NCBI RefSeq assembly: GCF_038958875.1
Contig: NZ_CP152407.1
Coordinates: forward strand, 4,404,501-4,468,500
Reading direction: 5' to 3'
Source: Acidovorax sp. FHTAMBA
GTDB lineage: Bacteria > Pseudomonadota > Gammaproteobacteria > Burkholderiales > Burkholderiaceae_C
DNA length: 64,000 nt
Shown here: piece by piece, positions 53,093 through 62,218 of the stretch
Layout: each line of letters starts with the position of its first letter
Position numbering within the stretch: the first letter of the stretch is position 1
Translations under genes and position numbers: made by a program
Notes under the pieces: generated by a model
What the model saw: only the letters and a program-made list of their open reading frames with translations
Database searches by the model: none
Told to the model about the DNA's origin: nothing

Positions 53093-54109
53093 TCAGGCTG
53101 CGGCGCGCTGCGCACCGGGAGCGTGCTTGGCGGCATGGGCCAGGGCGGCTTCACGCACCCAGGCGCCGTCTTCCCAGGCCTTGACGCGGGCGTTCAGGCG
53201 CTCTTCGTTGCAGGGGCCGTCGCCCGCAATCACGCGCCAGAACTCGCTCCAGTCGATGGCGCCAAAGTCGTAGTGCTGGCGCTCCTCGTTCCACTTCAGG
53301 TCGGGGTCGGGCAGGGTCACGCCCAGCACCTTGGCCTGCTCCACCGTGGCGTCGATGAACTTCTGGCGCAGGGTGTCGTTGGAGACCCGCTTGATGCCCC
53401 AGCGCATCGACTGCGCGGAGTTGGGCGACTGGTCGTCCGGCGGGCCGAACATCATGATCGACGGCCACCACCAGCGGTTGACGGCGTCCTGCACCATGGC
53501 GCGCTGCGCGTCGGTGCCCTGCTGCATCATCACCAGCAGGCTGTCATAGCCCTGGCGCTGGTGAAAGCTCTCCTCGCGGCAGATGCGCACCATGGCCCGC
53601 GCGTACGGCGCGTACGAGCAGCGGCAGATCGGCACCTGGTTCATGATGGCCGCGCCATCCACCAGCCAGCCGATGGTGCCCATGTCGGCCCAGGTGAGCG
53701 TGGGATAGTTGAAGATGGAGCTGTACTTGGCCTTGCCCGTGTGCAGCGCGTGCAGCATCTCGTCGCGCGAGGAGCCCAGCGTTTCCGCCGCCGCATACAG
53801 GTACAGGCCGTGGCCCCCCTCGTCCTGCACCTTGGCCAGCAGGATGGACTTGCGCTTGAGCGTGGGCGCGCGCGTGATCCAGTTGCCCTCGGGCAGCATG
53901 CCGACGATCTCCGAGTGCGCGTGCTGGCTGATCTGGCGCAGCAGCGTCTTGCGGTAGTGCTCGGGCATCCAGTCCTTGGCCTCGATGAACTCTCCGGCGT
54001 CAATGCGCGCGTCAAACTGCGCCTGCCGCTGCAGTTCGTCCGAGCTTTGCAGCGCGGGCCGGGTGTCGGCGCCATCCTTGCCCAACACGTCCATGGCTTG
54101 TGTATACAT
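53093..54109 (-). CDS. paaA: PaaA, catalytic subunit of phenylacetyl-CoA 1,2-epoxidase
   Basis: A 338-residue di-iron oxygenase subunit. The metal ligands lie in helices VQDEGGHGLYLYAA and CREESFHQRQGYDS; the family pattern MLPEGNWITRAPTLKRKS is intact. PaaABCE adds an oxygen atom across the ring of phenylacetyl-CoA. The ATG at 54109, after AAAGGACT, is the likely start. Confidence 0.96.
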   Translation of the reverse strand: MYTQAMDVLGKDGADTRPALQSSDELQRQAQFDARIDAGEFIEAKDWMPEHYRKTLLRQISQHAHSEIVGMLPEGNWITRAPTLKRKSILLAKVQDEGGHGLYLYAAAETLGSSRDEMLHALHTGKAKYSSIFNYPTLTWADMGTIGWLVDGAAIMNQVPICRCSYAPYARAMVRICREESFHQRQGYDSLLVMMQQGTDAQRAMVQDAVNRWWWPSIMMFGPPDDQSPNSAQSMRWGIKRVSNDTLRQKFIDATVEQAKVLGVTLPDPDLKWNEERQHYDFGAIDWSEFWRVIAGDGPCNEERLNARVKAWEDGAWVREAALAHAAKHAPGAQRAAA

Positions 54110-54154
54110 GACGGAGTCCTTTCGTACGGGGTGTTGCAACGCGCCTGCGGGTTC

Positions 54155-55465
<1,311 letters not shown>

Positions 55466-55513
55466 GGGCTTGTCTCCTGAGGGGTCTGTTGTTGTGGGGG
55501 CAGGTGGTGGCGC

Positions 55514-55999
55514 TCAGTGCGCCTCAGGCGCCGTGGCGCCGCAGGCCGCCGGCAGCGCCACGGTGGGGCGGCCCTTGATCGCATACGAGCGCCCGCGGAA
55601 CACTGCCACGGACTCACCGCGCTGGTTGGTCACCACCACGTCGTACACGCCCGTGCGGCCCGCCAGCGACACCTCGACCGCGCGCGCCGTCAGCACGTCA
55701 CCCTCGCGCCCCGGCGCCAGAAAGTCCACCGACAGGCCGGAGGCCACCGTCATGGTGTTGCGCGAGTTGCAGGCGAACGCAAAGGCCGAATCGGCCAGCG
55801 TGGTGATGTAGCCGCCGTGGCAGGTGTCAAAACCGTTGAGCATGTCGGCGCGCACGGCCATGGTGATGGTGGCGTGGCCCGGCTCCATGCTGGTGATCTC
55901 CATGCCGAGCGCACGGGTGGCGCGGTCGTGGGCCAGCATGCCGAGGCGCACATGGTCGGCCAGGGCCTGGGGGGTCATCGGGGTGGTTGCGGAATCCAT
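55514..55999 (-). CDS. paaI: PaaI, hotdog-fold thioesterase of phenylacetate catabolism
   Basis: A 161-residue hotdog-fold protein. NGFDTCHGGYITTLADSAFAFA and FLAPGREGDVLTARAVEVSL match PaaI. It hydrolyses ring-hydroxylated phenylacetyl-CoA and releases CoA trapped by dead-end products. Start at ATG 55999; 12 bases separate its start from the paaG stop. Confidence 0.93.
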   Translation of the reverse strand: MDSATTPMTPQALADHVRLGMLAHDRATRALGMEITSMEPGHATITMAVRADMLNGFDTCHGGYITTLADSAFAFACNSRNTMTVASGLSVDFLAPGREGDVLTARAVEVSLAGRTGVYDVVVTNQRGESVAVFRGRSYAIKGRPTVALPAACGATAPEAH

Positions 56000-56011
56000 G
56001 GGTCGGTGGCC

Positions 56012-56815
56012 TCAGCGGTCGGTGAAACGGGGCGCGCGCTTGGCCGTGAAGGCCTCCACCCCTTCGCGGTAGTCGGCCGCAGCCCCCAGGGTGCGCTGCA
56101 CCGCGGCTTCGTGCGCCAGCGCCTGGCCGTAGTCCATGAGCGCCGCAGCATCGAGCGCCTGGCGCGTGGCGACCAGCGCCTTGGTGGGCATGCCAGCCAG
56201 ACGCTGGGCGAGGGCCTGGACCTCGTCCTGCAGTGCGTCGTCTTCCACACAGCGCCAGATCAGGCCCAGGCGCTCGGCCTCGGGCGCGGGCAACTTGTCG
56301 CCCAGCAGCGCCAGGCCCAGGGCCTGCGCACGGCCCACCAGGCGCGGCAGCAGCCAGGTGCCGCCGGTGTCGGGCACCAGGCCAATCTTGGTGAAGGCCT
56401 GGATGAAGCTGGCCGACCGCGCGGCCAGCACCAGATCGCAGCCAAGCGCCAGATTGGCGCCCGCGCCGGCCGCAACGCCATTGACCGCCGCCACCACCGG
56501 CACGGGCATGCTGCGGATGCGCTGGCACAGCGGGCCATACAAGGTGTCGATCACCGTGCCCAGATCCTTGGGTGCGGCGCCGGGCGTGAGGTCCGGCGCC
56601 ACCGCGGGATCGGCCAGGTCCTGCCCCGCACAGAAAGCCCGCCCCGTGCCGGTCAGCACCACGCAGCGCACTGCGGGGTTGGCCGCAGCCGCCTCCAGCG
56701 CCGCCAGCAGCTCGGCATGCAGGGGCCCCGTGAAGCTGTTGAGCGCACCGGGCCGATTCAGCGCAAGCGTTTGCACGTCGCCCGATTGGGTGACTACAAC
56801 CAGCGGTTCAGACAT
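56012..56815 (-). CDS. paaG: Enoyl-CoA hydratase/isomerase PaaG
   Basis: A 267-residue crotonase-family protein. The oxyanion-hole segments TGTGRAFCAGQDLAD and NGVAAGAGANLALGCDLV are typical. PaaG isomerises the ring-epoxide to the oxepin-CoA. ATG 56815 with a good Shine-Dalgarno (GCAGGAG) is preferred to the longer upstream frame, which would cover the operator. It heads the minus-strand paa operon. Confidence 0.92.
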   Translation of the reverse strand: MSEPLVVVTQSGDVQTLALNRPGALNSFTGPLHAELLAALEAAAANPAVRCVVLTGTGRAFCAGQDLADPAVAPDLTPGAAPKDLGTVIDTLYGPLCQRIRSMPVPVVAAVNGVAAGAGANLALGCDLVLAARSASFIQAFTKIGLVPDTGGTWLLPRLVGRAQALGLALLGDKLPAPEAERLGLIWRCVEDDALQDEVQALAQRLAGMPTKALVATRQALDAAALMDYGQALAHEAAVQRTLGAAADYREGVEAFTAKRAPRFTDR

Positions 56816-56873
56816 GGGCAACTCCTGCCTAGCAAAGTGAGGGAAAAGGGGTTTTGACCGGCGACAAACATTG

Positions 56874-56902
56874 TTGACCGACCGTTCGGTAGAGAATAAA
56901 CT
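56874..56902 (+). promoter_or_regulatory. paaN promoter with TetR/PaaR operator
   Basis: A good promoter for paaN is seen: -35 TTGACC (56874-56879), 17-base spacer, -10 TAAACT (56897-56902). The spacer contains the imperfect palindrome ACCGACCGTTCGGT (56877-56890), the shape of a TetR-family operator. The same site lies upstream of paaG on the other strand, so PaaR could repress both operons. Confidence 0.75.
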
Positions 56903-56961
56903 TTCCCTCTCCCTGATGCAAGTCAAACCCATCAGGGCAAACCCTTGATGGAGACAAATTC

Positions 56962-58656
56962 ATGCCCTTGTTCGATACCCACCGCGCCCTGCTGGACGGT
57001 GCACTGGATGCCCTGACCACCCGTGGCCACTGGACGCCCTTCCCCGAATCGCCCTCGCCCAAGGTCTATGGCGAAACCGGTCAGGCCGACGGCCAGGCGG
57101 CGGTGACGGCCCTGCTGGGCAAGGACTTCCCGCTGCAGCAGCCCGGCGAGCGGGGCCGCGTGGCCACCGAGCGGTCGCCCTACGGCGTGGCGCTGGATGT
57201 GCGCTACCCCGATTGCGACGTGCAGGCGCTGGTGGCAGCGGCACAGGCCGCCGAACCCGCCTGGCAGGCACTGGGCGCGCGGGGCCGCGTGGGCGTGCTG
57301 CTGGAGGCACTGGTGCGCATCCACCGCCGCAGCCACGAGATCGCGCACGCAGTGATGCTCACCACCGGCCAGGGCCCGATGATGGCCTTCCAGGCCGGCG
57401 GCCCGCATGCGCAGGACCGCGCGCTCGAAGCCATTGCCTACGCCTGGAAAGCCATGGCCGACGTGCCCGGCCAGGCGCTGTGGGACAAGCCCCAGGGCAA
57501 GAACCCGCCGCTGGTGATGCAAAAGCACTACGAGATCGTGGGCCGGGGCGTGGCGCTGGTGATTGGCTGCGCCACCTTCCCCACGTGGAACACCTACCCC
57601 GGCCTGTTTGCCGCGCTGGCCACGGGCAACCCGGTGATCGTCAAGCCCCACCCCAACGCCGTGCTGCCCGCCGCGATCTCGGTGGGCATCCTGCGCGATG
57701 TGCTCGCCGAACAGGGGCTGGACCCCGACACCGTGACGCTGGCCCTGACCCCGCGCGCCGAGGACACCCAGGCCCTGGCCACGCACAGCGCGGTGGCCAG
57801 CATCGACTTCACCGGCAGCAACCAGTTCGGCCGCTGGCTCATCGACAACGCGCGCCAGGCGCGTGTGTATGCCGAGATGGCGGGCGTGAACACCGTCATC
57901 ATCGAATCCACCGACCAGTACGCCGCCCTGCTGCGCAACCTGGCGTTCACGCTGTCGCTCTACAGCGGCCAGATGTGCACCACCACGCAGAACATCCTGA
58001 TCCCGCGCGGCGGCATCGCCACCGACCAAGGGCACAAGAGCTTCGAGCAGGTGGGCGCCGACCTGGCCGCCGCCGTGGATGAACTGGCCTCCAACCCGCG
58101 CGTGGCCACGGCGGTGCTGGGCGCCGTGTGCTCGCCCGACACCGTGGATCGCATCCGCAAGGCGGCAGGTCAGGGGCGGGTGGTGCTCGCATCACGCACG
58201 CTGCCGCACCCCGAGTACGCCACCGCGCAGGTGCACACGCCGCAGATCATTGCGCTCGACCAGGCGGACAGCGCGATCTATGGGCTGGAATGCTTCGGCC
58301 CGGTGTCGTACCTGGTGGCCACCGACTCCGGCGCGGCCAGTCTGCAGGTGGCCGAGGCCACGCTGCGCGCGCACGGCGCGCTCACGCTGGGCGTTTATTC
58401 GACCGACCGCGCCTACATCGACCAGGCCGTGGCCCTGGGCCGGCGCACGCGCGTGGCGCTGTCCATCAACCTCACGCAGGGGGTGTTCGTGAACCAGTCT
58501 GCGGCGTTTTCGGACTACCACGCCACCGGCGGCAACCCCGCAGCCAACGCCAGCTACACCAGCCTCGCCTTTGTGGCAGACCGGTTTGTCGTGGTGCAGC
58601 GCCGCGAGCATGTGGCGCCACCGGCACCGGCGCAAGCCACCCCCGCTGCCCGGTAG
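56962..58656 (+). CDS. paaN: PaaN, aldehyde-dehydrogenase-like protein of phenylacetate catabolism
   Basis: A 564-residue ALDH-superfamily protein of the PaaN type found in beta-proteobacteria. The catalytic Cys339 is in SGQMCTTTQNIL and a Glu in VNTVIIESTDQ. It lacks the C-terminal MaoC hydratase domain of PaaZ, so ring opening would need a separate hydratase. It is transcribed divergently from the paa operon and shares its operator. The reaction, probably oxidation of the ring-opened aldehyde, is inferred. Confidence 0.88.
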   Translation: MPLFDTHRALLDGALDALTTRGHWTPFPESPSPKVYGETGQADGQAAVTALLGKDFPLQQPGERGRVATERSPYGVALDVRYPDCDVQALVAAAQAAEPAWQALGARGRVGVLLEALVRIHRRSHEIAHAVMLTTGQGPMMAFQAGGPHAQDRALEAIAYAWKAMADVPGQALWDKPQGKNPPLVMQKHYEIVGRGVALVIGCATFPTWNTYPGLFAALATGNPVIVKPHPNAVLPAAISVGILRDVLAEQGLDPDTVTLALTPRAEDTQALATHSAVASIDFTGSNQFGRWLIDNARQARVYAEMAGVNTVIIESTDQYAALLRNLAFTLSLYSGQMCTTTQNILIPRGGIATDQGHKSFEQVGADLAAAVDELASNPRVATAVLGAVCSPDTVDRIRKAAGQGRVVLASRTLPHPEYATAQVHTPQIIALDQADSAIYGLECFGPVSYLVATDSGAASLQVAEATLRAHGALTLGVYSTDRAYIDQAVALGRRTRVALSINLTQGVFVNQSAAFSDYHATGGNPAANASYTSLAFVADRFVVVQRREHVAPPAPAQATPAAR

Positions 58657-58679
58657 CCTGCCCGGCGCCACGGCCTGCT

Positions 58680-58749
58680 TTTTACTACTGTTTTGATAGC
58701 TGTTAGCGCAATACCATTAAGCGCTGCAGCCCAAAAACACTCAAAATTC
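58680..58749. repeat. Dispersed palindromic repeat, family A, copy 10
   Basis: Plus orientation. TACTACTGTTTTGATAGCTG, TTAGCGCAATACCATTAAGC and GCTGCAGCCCAAAAACACTC. It fills the gap between the convergent paaN and terC genes. Confidence 0.85.
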
Positions 58750-58797
58750 ATCGCCACACCGGCCGCCCGGCGGGCGGGCGGGCGGGGAGGTGAACGC

Positions 58798-59769
58798 TCA
58801 GCCCTTGGGCGGTGCGGCGTGTGCGCTCTCGCCCGAGGCGCGCAGCGACAGCACGATGGAGCCCGCAATCAGCGTGGCCGTCACGAGCAGCGCGTAGCCG
58901 ATCGGGATCTTCACCAGGTCGATCAGCAGCATCTTGCTGCCAATGAACACCAGCACCAGCGCCAGGCCATAGGCCAGCAGGTGGAAGCGGTTGGCCAGAT
59001 CGGCCAGCAGGAAGTACAGCGCACGCAGGCCCAGGATGGCGAATATGTTGGCCGTGAGCACGATGAACGGATCGTTCGTGATGGCGAAGATCGCGGGAAT
59101 GCTGTCCACCGCAAAGATCACGTCCGTGGTGCCGATCAGCACCAGCACCGCAAACAGCGGGGTGTAGTGCTTCACGCCGTCCACCATGGTGCTGAGCTTT
59201 TCACCATCAAAGTGGTGGGTGATGCGGATGCGCTTTTTCAGCAGCTTGAGCACCGGGTTGGTGGCGATGTCAGGCTCCTGGCCCGCCGCAACCCACATCT
59301 TCACGCCCGTGAACACCAGGAAGGCGCCGAACACATACAGCAGCCAGTGGAAGGTGGCCAGCAGCCAGGCGCCCGCCAGGATGAGCACCGTGCGCAGCAC
59401 GATGGCGCCGATGATGCCGATGATGAGCGCGCGCTTCTGGTACTGCGGCGGCACGGCAAAGTAGCTGAACAGCATCAGGAAGACAAAGATGTTGTCCACC
59501 GACAGGCTCTTTTCCACCAGATAACCGGTGATGAACTGCATCGAGACGGTATTGGCCACCTCGCGGCCCTCGGTGCCATTGAGGTACCACCACAGGATGG
59601 CCACAAACACAAAGGCCAGCGAGAACCACAGCAGGCTCCAGCGCACGGCCTCCTTCATCGTCACCTTGTGCGCCCCCTGGCGCTCCATGACCAACAGGTC
59701 GATGGCAATGGCCACCACCACAAAGACGGCAAAGCCCGTCCACATCCACCACGTGCCTATCGTTTCCAT
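58798..59769 (-). CDS. TerC/Alx-family integral membrane protein
   Basis: A 323-residue membrane protein with about nine transmembrane segments. The family motif EKSLSVDNIFVFLMLFSYF and the second acidic motif TTDVIFAVDSIPAIFAIT are intact; in Alx-type proteins the acidic residues take part in manganese or metal-ion export. It is close to Alx rather than to plasmid TerC. No yybP-ykoY-type riboswitch is visible in its leader. It is divergent from a NhaR-type regulator, which suggests control by sodium, pH or metal stress. Confidence 0.9.
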   Translation of the reverse strand: METIGTWWMWTGFAVFVVVAIAIDLLVMERQGAHKVTMKEAVRWSLLWFSLAFVFVAILWWYLNGTEGREVANTVSMQFITGYLVEKSLSVDNIFVFLMLFSYFAVPPQYQKRALIIGIIGAIVLRTVLILAGAWLLATFHWLLYVFGAFLVFTGVKMWVAAGQEPDIATNPVLKLLKKRIRITHHFDGEKLSTMVDGVKHYTPLFAVLVLIGTTDVIFAVDSIPAIFAITNDPFIVLTANIFAILGLRALYFLLADLANRFHLLAYGLALVLVFIGSKMLLIDLVKIPIGYALLVTATLIAGSIVLSLRASGESAHAAPPKG

Positions 59770-59921
59770 GCTGTTTTCTCCGAAGGGATTTCGTCCTGCC
59801 AGGCGAGGACCTCGGCAGCAGGCCCGGACTGTAGGCGCCCACAGAGCACTAAAAAACCTGTGATATTGGTACCATAGGTTCGGTTTTTACGAACCCAACC
59901 CTGCGCCACCGAAAGACCCCC

Positions 59922-60827
59922 ATGAGCCAGAGCTTCAACTACCGCCATCTTTTCTACTTCTGGGTGGTGGCCAAGGAAGGCGGCATTGCGCGCGCCGCGG
60001 AGCGCCTGGACATGGCGGTGCAGACCATCAGCGCCCAGGTGCGCGAGCTGGAAAAATCCCTGGGCGTGACCCTGCTGCGCACCGAAGGCCGCAACCTGGT
60101 GCTGACCGATGCGGGCGTGGCCGCGCTGCACGAGGCCGACCACATCTTTGCGCTGGGCGAGCAACTGCCGGTGCGGGTGCGCGAGGCCGCCAGCGGCCCG
60201 ACCCTGCGGCTGAACCTGGGCATCTCCGACGGCATCGCCAAGCTCGCCGTGCACCGGCTGCTGACACCCGTGCTGGACGAGCCCCACCTGCGCCTGCTGT
60301 GCCACGAGGGCGAGTTCCAGCCCCTGCTGGGCGAGCTGGCCTTGCACAAGCTCGACGCCGTGCTGGCCGACCGCGCCGCCCCGCCCAACCCCACGCTGCG
60401 CACCACCAGCCAGCTGCTGGGCACGAGCGCCATTGCCTGGTATGCGCCGCCGCTGTGGGCCGAGGCGGCGGCCCACAACTTTCCGCACAGCCTGGCCGTG
60501 GTGCCCGTGCTGCTGCCCACCGACCACGCCGCCATGCGCGCGCGCATTGACCACTGGCTGGAGCGTGAACGCATCCGCCCGCGCATCGCCGGGGAGTTTG
60601 AGGACAGCGCCCTGCTCAGCACCTTTGCCGCCACCGGCATGGGCGTGATGCCCGCGCCCGTGTCGCTGGGCGAACATCTGGCGCACACCCACGGCCTCGT
60701 GCAGGTAGGCACCACGCCGGATGTGCAGGAACAGTTCCACCTGATCTACAGCGCCCGCAAGGTGATGCACCCGCTGCTCACGCGGCTGCTGGAAGCGGGC
60801 CGGGGCGGAATGCTGCTCAGCGCCTGA
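59922..60827 (+). CDS. nhaR: LysR-family regulator, NhaR type
   Basis: A 301-residue LysR regulator of the NhaR branch: HTH at about 7-65 (NYRHLFYFWVVAKEGGIARA, DMAVQTISAQVRELEKSLGV) and an effector domain (LRLNLGISDGIAKLAVHRLL, AAPPNPTLRTTSQLLGTS). NhaR activates sodium-stress genes. The gene is divergent from the TerC gene; the gap contains AACCT at 59855 and AGGTT at 59876, an inverted repeat suited to a LysR dimer. Confidence 0.85.
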   Translation: MSQSFNYRHLFYFWVVAKEGGIARAAERLDMAVQTISAQVRELEKSLGVTLLRTEGRNLVLTDAGVAALHEADHIFALGEQLPVRVREAASGPTLRLNLGISDGIAKLAVHRLLTPVLDEPHLRLLCHEGEFQPLLGELALHKLDAVLADRAAPPNPTLRTTSQLLGTSAIAWYAPPLWAEAAAHNFPHSLAVVPVLLPTDHAAMRARIDHWLERERIRPRIAGEFEDSALLSTFAATGMGVMPAPVSLGEHLAHTHGLVQVGTTPDVQEQFHLIYSARKVMHPLLTRLLEAGRGGMLLSA

Positions 60828-60835
60828 GCGGAGGT

Positions 60836-61456
60836 TCAGGACGGGGACTGCGCAGCGGGCCGGAGCGATTCACGCCAGCCGCGGACCAGCACATCCCGCA
60901 CGAATGCCCGGTCCAGCCACAACCACACCACAATGGGCACCAGGGTGGGCACCACCAGCGCCCCCAGCTGATAGGCATACACGATAGCCTCCATCTGCCA
61001 CTGCGATATGCGCAGGTAACGGATGTTGGTCTCAGCCGCAAGCACCAGCTGCATCAGCAAGGCAAACACCAGGCTGAAGGCCTGAAAGGGCAGCAACATC
61101 ACATAGCCCACGGCAGCACGCCACCACCGCCCCTCGCCACGGGCCGCCAGCAGCAGCCCCAGAAAGATGGTCAACCCGTAGGCATAGCGCGACGGGTTGA
61201 CCTCCACCGTCAGCTCCGCCCACCGCCCTCCCGCTTGCGCGATGGGGATCGCGACCGCGCTGTCCAGCTCCACGCTGTCCGGTTTCACATGGACCTGGCG
61301 CACCCACATCGGCGCACCCTCTTCCAGCGCGAGATGTGCCAGGGCCGCCACTGGGCGGGACGTCCAGGCCGAGACCTGGGACCAGAGCACGGTGAGCGCA
61401 ATGATCCAGCCAAAGGCAGAGAGCACAAAGCGCGTCAGGGGCGAGACACGGCGCAT
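60836..61456 (-). CDS. Exosortase H-associated membrane protein
   Basis: A 206-residue membrane protein with an N-terminal helix (LSAFGWIIALTVLWSQV, about 14-30), an extracytoplasmic segment and further helices (YGLTIFLGLLLAAR, YVMLLPFQAFSLVFALLMQLVL, LVVPTLVPIVVWLWL). It directly follows the exosortase gene (13-base gap) and matches the general features of the XrtH-associated protein. The start at 61456 is preferred over a longer Cys-rich frame. Its role beside the exosortase is unknown. Confidence 0.75.
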   Translation of the reverse strand: MRRVSPLTRFVLSAFGWIIALTVLWSQVSAWTSRPVAALAHLALEEGAPMWVRQVHVKPDSVELDSAVAIPIAQAGGRWAELTVEVNPSRYAYGLTIFLGLLLAARGEGRWWRAAVGYVMLLPFQAFSLVFALLMQLVLAAETNIRYLRISQWQMEAIVYAYQLGALVVPTLVPIVVWLWLDRAFVRDVLVRGWRESLRPAAQSPS

Positions 61457-61469
61457 GGCGGCTCCTGCG

Positions 61470-61994
61470 CTACGCACTGGCGGCTGCGGCCTGGGCGGGG
61501 GCCGCTTGCCGGCTCTGCGCCCTGGCGTCTGCACGCACCCACAGCAGCCACACCACCAGCACATCCAGCATGATGAGCGCCTGCCACAGGTACTCATGGG
61601 CGAAGTTGAAGACCTGCGTGTTCCACTGCCCCAGGTAGAACAGGCTGATCACCCGCACCACGTTGAGCCCCTGCACCGCCACAAAGCCCACCGCCAGGCC
61701 CAGCAGCTTGTGGCGCCATGGGGCGGGAAAAGCGACCACAGCGGCAAACAGCACGATGCAGGCTTCCACGCCGTTGCAGCCGGGCTCAATGGAAACCCCG
61801 AAGCCCGACACCGTGTTCCACAGCACCTTGCCAGCGGCAGCGGCCGTGGAATCAAACAGCGTCACGAGCGCCACGCACATGCGCGCGAGCAGGGCCGTCC
61901 AGGGCAGGATGACGTGCTGCTGCACCACGCCCAGCATGTTGATCCCGAACAGGGTCAGCTGCAGCGCCACAAACGTGAGAAAGAACCGCAGCAT
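61470..61994 (-). CDS. xrtH: Exosortase H
   Basis: A 174-residue integral membrane cysteine protease-like sorting enzyme, with five or six helices. The conserved residues are visible: Cys73 in EPGCNGVEACIVL, Arg114 in NVVRVISLFY, His133 in FAHEYLWQ. The small size and the GLNVVRVISLFYLGQWN segment match the XrtH group, which processes proteins with an IPTL-type C-terminal signal. No such target gene is in this window, so targets lie elsewhere. Confidence 0.88.
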   Translation of the reverse strand: MLRFFLTFVALQLTLFGINMLGVVQQHVILPWTALLARMCVALVTLFDSTAAAAGKVLWNTVSGFGVSIEPGCNGVEACIVLFAAVVAFPAPWRHKLLGLAVGFVAVQGLNVVRVISLFYLGQWNTQVFNFAHEYLWQALIMLDVLVVWLLWVRADARAQSRQAAPAQAAAASA

Positions 61995-62218
61995 GAAAAC
62001 TCCTGGTGGCGACGCAGCACGCGACCGGCAAAACGGGCAAAGCGCGCATTATGAACGTGGCGCATTGCGTAGCACCGTGCCCGGCGCTGACGGCTGAAGG
62101 CGGTGCGCGGCACCGTGCAGGGGCATCCCGCGGCTGCCCACGTCGATCGCAGCCCAGACGGTATCCTGCACACCAGCCACTGCCGATTTTTTTGCCCCAC
62201 AGACATCCCGACCATCGC

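Noticed and set aside
59770..59921. A yybP-ykoY-type manganese riboswitch before terC
   Set aside because: Looked for because Alx genes often have one; the 152-base gap lacks the conserved core and is shared with a divergent regulator.
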